A stretch of 64,000 nt of DNA from Flavobacterium sp. 9AF (GTDB lineage: Bacteria; Bacteroidota; Bacteroidia; Flavobacteriales; Flavobacteriaceae). The notes beneath the pieces were generated by a model. That model did not search any database. It had not been told where the DNA came from and was given only the letters and a program-made list of their open reading frames with translations. Each line of letters begins with the position of its first letter. Position 1 is the first letter of the stretch. Below are positions 61,301 through 64,000 of the stretch, piece after piece. The stretch covers positions 2,090,821 to 2,154,820 of the forward strand of contig NZ_LR733556.1 of NCBI RefSeq assembly GCF_902506265.1, in the 5' to 3' direction. Both the position numbers and the translations under genes were made by a program.

Positions 61301-64000
61301 AGCCAGTAATATTAAAAAATTCACCTCCTGGAGTAGTTTCACAGCTTTCTATATGTACTGCAGTAGCAATAGAGTTGAATGTACATGCTGCAGTAACTTC
61401 GACATCTATCGTTATAACTTCTGCACATTGAAAAGATGCATCAGGGGTAAAAGTATATTGAGTTATTCCTGAAGTAGCTGTGTCAATAGTTGCAGAAGGT
61501 GTCCATATTCCTTGTACGCCATTATTAGAAGTATTAGATAAAACTACAGGCGTATCTCCTTGACAAAATGGTCCAGGAACAGTAAATGAAGGTATTGTTT
61601 TTTCTAATACGGTTACTTCAATAAAATCTGCAGTAGCACAAAGTGCATTCGTATCTGTTGATTCGACATTAATTGTATATGTCCCTGGAGCTGGAGGTGT
61701 GAATACCACTGTATTACCTGTTGTTGCATTTAATCCAACACTTGGAGTCCAGTTATATACTCCATTACCACCTGTAACATCAAGTGTTAAAGTCTCATCA
61801 ACACAAATTGTCGTGTTAGCCTGGGTGATTTGAACGTCTGTTGTTGTAGATCCACCAGAAGTTACAGTAACCGAGTAATCACAAACTGCTCCTGCAAAAC
61901 CGTCAATCATTAAATAATATGTTTGACCTGGCACTAAACCATTAAATGTTAAAGAATTTGTACCTACAGTCATTTGAAAGAAACATCCAATAACATTTAA
62001 TGGGCCTGAACCTGGGGTTGCAGCACTAAAAATCATAAATTGGATATCACTTCCATTAAAACAATTTCCTACTAATACATCCATAGAAATTGAAGTAGAT
62101 GTAGCTTGGAAAATTAAAAAAGAATTATTTTCAATAGAACCACAGAAAGCCGTGTTTAATTCTGGCCAGTTATTTTCATCGGTGTATGCTGCTGAAGTAT
62201 TTCCGCAATAACCATTTAAATTACAAACAGGTGCAGCTTGAGGCACATCATCACCCGCAGGTACTGATCCACCACAACCTGGAAATAATGTTGTAAAACT
62301 TGCTGGTCCTGACCAAAAACTATAATCTCCACCTCCACAATCTGCTCTAACATAAAATTCATAAGCCGTATTAGGGTCTAGTCCACTAACCGTAAATGGC
62401 ATTGTGGGAGCATTTATAATTGTAGAAGCACCTGTTGGATATCCTAAAATTACTGGTTGAACAACAATTTGCCAAGTAGTTGCAGAACCTGCCTCATTCC
62501 AAGAGAGAGTTGCCCCTGTATCTGAAATTAAACCTACAGTTAAATTAGTTGGATTAGGACAGGTTGGAGGCACTATACATTGAATTGATGCGTCCCATCC
62601 TGCTGTTTGTGTAAATCCATTAGATACAAATTGAAACGTTAAACAACCATTTGCTGCTGTTGAAACTAAAATTGGAGGTAGATTTGTACCTGTATATGTT
62701 CCTAAAACTGGGGCAGCTGTTGTACTACCATTATAAACAGTTAGGACATCATTAGTATCTAAATTAAATGAATTAAAAAATGCAGCAACTGTATTTCCAG
62801 GTACATCTGGACAAATCGTTGTTATAATATTTTCATTAGCGGCATAAGTTCCGTTTAATCCTCCTGTATCATAAAAATGATCACCAGCACAATAATCTGG
62901 TGCAGTTGTAAATGTTGTTCCTACTGACCAGTCACTTATATCTGAAGCCGAACATCTTGCACGCACATATACTACATAATCAGTATAAGATTGTAAACCT
63001 GTAGCTAAGTAAGAATATGGTGGTCCTGCAGATGTAATACCTTGATTTGTTGGAGTAGTTCCAGCTGTAGGTGGTGTTGCAGGTGCAGGCACAATATAAA
63101 TATCCCATTCTGGTGCACCAATATTATGATTCCAAGTAATAGTACCACTGTCTGGAGTTAAAGATGTATAGGTTACCTCTATAGGTTTAGGACATGTTGG
63201 AAAAGGTTGACATATAACATTTGCTGTCCAACCTGGATTAGTTACAGAAGTATCACTTCTAAATCGGAAAGTTAAACATCCTTGCGCGTTTGTAGCCTCA
63301 AAAGGTCCTGGTATAGTTGTACCCCAAAAACCACCAGGAAGACCACCAGGAACATTCCCTGGTCCATTAGTACTTGCTATTTGTGGCGAAGTAATACTAG
63401 GTCCATCATAAACATATAATGCATCCCAATTAGCCTCTGTATTAAAACTGGTAAAAACAACTGTTACAAAATCACCTGGATTATCTGGACATAATGTAAT
63501 TATATAATCTGAATTATTGGGATAATTAGCAGAAACACCACCTTCATCTATATAGTTACCTCCACAACCTGGTGGTAATGCCGATGTAGTAAAACATTGT
63601 GGTCCAGACCAACCGCTCACATTGTCGCTTGAACATAATGATCTTACATAAAAACAATAAGTAGTTAAAGGTGATAATCCAGTAAGGTTATAAGGAGGCC
63701 CTGAATTTACAGCTACAGTAGTTCCTGTGCCTTGAGTAAAACCATTTGGTCCATATTCTATTTCCCATTGCGTTGCGGTACTTGGACTAGTCCAATTCAA
63801 ATTAGCTGAAGTAGATAATGGGGTTGCAGATAAATTTGTATTATCTAAACATTTAGAATCAATATTCACATTATCAATAAACCATCTATCACCATTGTCA
63901 TTTATCATTACAAAAGCAACATAAATTTGAGAACCAACCGGATAAGTAGCCAATGGTATATCAACTACTTTCTGTATATAAGTAGTCTGCTCAGCAACTG
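58365..64000 (-). CDS. Giant T9SS type B surface adhesin (5' end outside the window)
   Basis: The frame is open from the stop codon at 58365 to the window edge (more than 1870 residues), so the true start lies further right. An internal TTG at 63953 is not the start, because in-frame coding sequence (VAEQTTYIQKVVDIP) continues upstream. Visible domains in order are the end of a MAM-like domain (NDNGDRWFIDNVNID); alternating FN3 (WEIEYGPNGF..., TTYCFYVRSLC) and CUB-like domains (CGGNYIDEGGVSANYPNN, YCAGDHFYDTGGLNGTY); PKD/Ig-like repeats; and a lamin-tail-like domain (SEVTDAQSGSLTYIEIYNGT). Three short GT-W repeats (EGYTGTWDAV, EGFTGTWNPS) precede the type B T9SS signal IPKGFSPNGDGNNDTWDL. It is most likely a SprB-like adhesin exported with the PorP/SprF protein next to it. 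Confidence 0.92.
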   Translation of the reverse strand, partial: VAEQTTYIQKVVDIPLATYPVGSQIYVAFVMINDNGDRWFIDNVNIDSKCLDNTNLSATPLSTSANLNWTSPSTATQWEIEYGPNGFTQGTGTTVAVNSGPPYNLTGLSPLTTYCFYVRSLCSSDNVSGWSGPQCFTTSALPPGCGGNYIDEGGVSANYPNNSDYIITLCPDNPGDFVTVVFTSFNTEANWDALYVYDGPSITSPQIASTNGPGNVPGGLPGGFWGTTIPGPFEATNAQGCLTFRFRSDTSVTNPGWTANVICQPFPTCPKPIEVTYTSLTPDSGTITWNHNIGAPEWDIYIVPAPATPPTAGTTPTNQGITSAGPPYSYLATGLQSYTDYVVYVRARCSASDISDWSVGTTFTTAPDYCAGDHFYDTGGLNGTYAANENIITTICPDVPGNTVAAFFNSFNLDTNDVLTVYNGSTTAAPVLGTYTGTNLPPILVSTAANGCLTFQFVSNGFTQTAGWDASIQCIVPPTCPNPTNLTVGLISDTGATLSWNEAGSATTWQIVVQPVILGYPTGASTIINAPTMPFTVSGLDPNTAYEFYVRADCGGGDYSFWSGPASFTTLFPGCGGSVPAGDDVPQAAPVCNLNGYCGNTSAAYTDENNWPELNTAFCGSIENNSFLIFQATSTSISMDVLVGNCFNGSDIQFMIFSAATPGSGPLNVIGCFFQMTVGTNSLTFNGLVPGQTYYLMIDGFAGAVCDYSVTVTSGGSTTTDVQITQANTTICVDETLTLDVTGGNGVYNWTPSVGLNATTGNTVVFTPPAPGTYTINVESTDTNALCATADFIEVTVLEKTIPSFTVPGPFCQGDTPVVLSNTSNNGVQGIWTPSATIDTATSGITQYTFTPDASFQCAEVITIDVEVTAACTFNSIATAVHIESCETTPGGEFFNITGSGTTSIGPLTNVFPNNDYGTFVQGSGNLFFNGAELKSFKTTASNVCGANLYYSIYPVGGTPSYTQVPMTLYDSCVTGNFPTGGTCNDGDQKWRVDSNILNINLAANAPGDYIIDVYFDLVGDNDSTTDCDDTIIINNAGNNFKASFTIQNTPTFTFTNEECGSSNASITVSGFNAGDVYSVTYNDDSIAVGPTNFTANSNGEIIITGLNAGTYDNFNFEINGCVISDMTTIVITDFSPSITQITNNSEICFGENAVFTVTGTPNFQVQYSINGMPQAPLSLDNTGIGTITVTNPVVGNVNLALIDIHNAVCNIPLTNTDIVVVNPLPTITSFVAADNIVCIGSDAQFIINGTPNATVNYTINGNNNPPLVLDAMGTHTITIPAPTNNIEVQLLDITNNTTTCSSTLSGVTANVTIVTVPVPTASVTQPTCAVQTGEVEVTSPLINQLNYPTDLFISEVTDAQSGSLTYIEIYNGTGATVDLSSYKLRLYNGGGYPGPATNEYVLSGMLNNDDVVIVKIGSSANVAGIVPNLSFTGFNINNNDNIRLTDLANVDVDVWGNTDGTILPYGVGYNYRRIASGTILPSTTFDPADWNATDWTTTVFDYSDVGNYSLFLSSYQFTLSDGLNPIVQTNPLFTNVAPGAYTVVAFDSVTGCTSDPLGVVVNAPVFSEPVLNFTYTTPVCEDHVNLLPDTSVAGFTTGGTFTSNTTGLDIDMNTGEINVLNSTSGNYTITYSVLVDTSNCINAGTETFDIVINSSTVATFNVISLCEGSTDNDLPSNSLEGYTGTWDAVDIDTSASGNFTYTFTPDAGQCASTGTLSVVIDQKAIPTFNPIAELCSGSLSTELPLTSIEGFTGTWNPSTINTSLVGNSTYTFTPDVAFCAATTTIDISIKGCTIPKGFSPNGDGNNDTWDLSAFNVKKVEVFNRYGLKVYSKNDYVDEWGGKQDNGNVLPSGTYYFSIEFYDRESSTGWVYINKGE

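Noticed and set aside
63951..63953. TTG at 63953 as the true start of the giant adhesin
   Set aside because: The frame stays open to the window edge with sequence typical of the same domain, and no signal peptide follows the TTG.

Overview
The window is chromosomal DNA from a member of the Bacteroidota, almost certainly a Flavobacteriaceae (Flavobacterium-like). The grounds are an AT-rich genome; many genes preceded by a TAnnTTTG -7 box and few by a Shine-Dalgarno; the mutY-ssb-gldE-gldD gliding gene order; type IX secretion (T9SS) components and cargo (PorZ, PorP/SprF, type B C-terminal signals); an IPExxxVDY protein between rnc and pyk; and bL21 with a C-terminal helix-hairpin-helix extension. 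I saw no rRNA, tRNA, CRISPR array or transposase.

Layout. 1-5250: start of an HMG-CoA synthase gene, a lipoprotein, and sdhCAB. 5400-12600: recO-porZ, glutamate dehydrogenase, a putative outer-membrane protein, a cystathionine gamma-synthase-type enzyme, a DinB-fold protein. 12600-18820: a start-less ORF remnant, pyk, the IPExxxVDY protein, rnc, fabF, acpP, purN, rnhA. 18880-24040: a small type II secretion/type IV pilus-like operon (pseudopilin, short prepilin peptidase, GspE, secretin, one unknown). 24060-26600: a terminator palindrome, tandem copies of the 3' end of rng with its terminator, rng, a 30-residue basic protein and an HU-type gene. 26700-31640: mutY, ssb, gldE, gldD, a heavy-metal-binding lipoprotein with a decayed tail, an EamA transporter. 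31690-37745: an M16 protease pair, rplU-rpmA, a coiled-coil protein and a NUC1-type nuclease.

37820-44310 is the most unusual region. It holds three short genes for cysteine-rich peptides with a shared leader (MKKSILNL...LSK...GG), a fourth broken copy, an unrelated acidic cysteine-free peptide ending its leader in GG on the other strand, a TPR/membrane/AraC regulator, and two copies of a 508-residue membrane protein joining a C39-like domain without an evident catalytic cysteine, a VKOR domain and a CGHC thioredoxin domain. The two copies lie in direct repeats of about 1568 bp that look identical. I read it as a locus making secreted disulfide-bonded (bacteriocin- or pheromone-like) peptides with a dedicated oxidative-folding protein; this is inference.

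44530-64000: a GNAT acetyltransferase and aspartate kinase; a large putative outer-membrane beta-barrel followed by a T9SS type B cargo with an IgGFc-binding-like N-terminus; an enoyl-CoA hydratase family protein; a 2OG-Fe(II) oxygenase; queD; and, on the minus strand, a giant multi-domain adhesin (cut by the window end) with its PorP/SprF-like partner and a PorE-like OmpA protein, a typical T9SS surface-adhesin unit.
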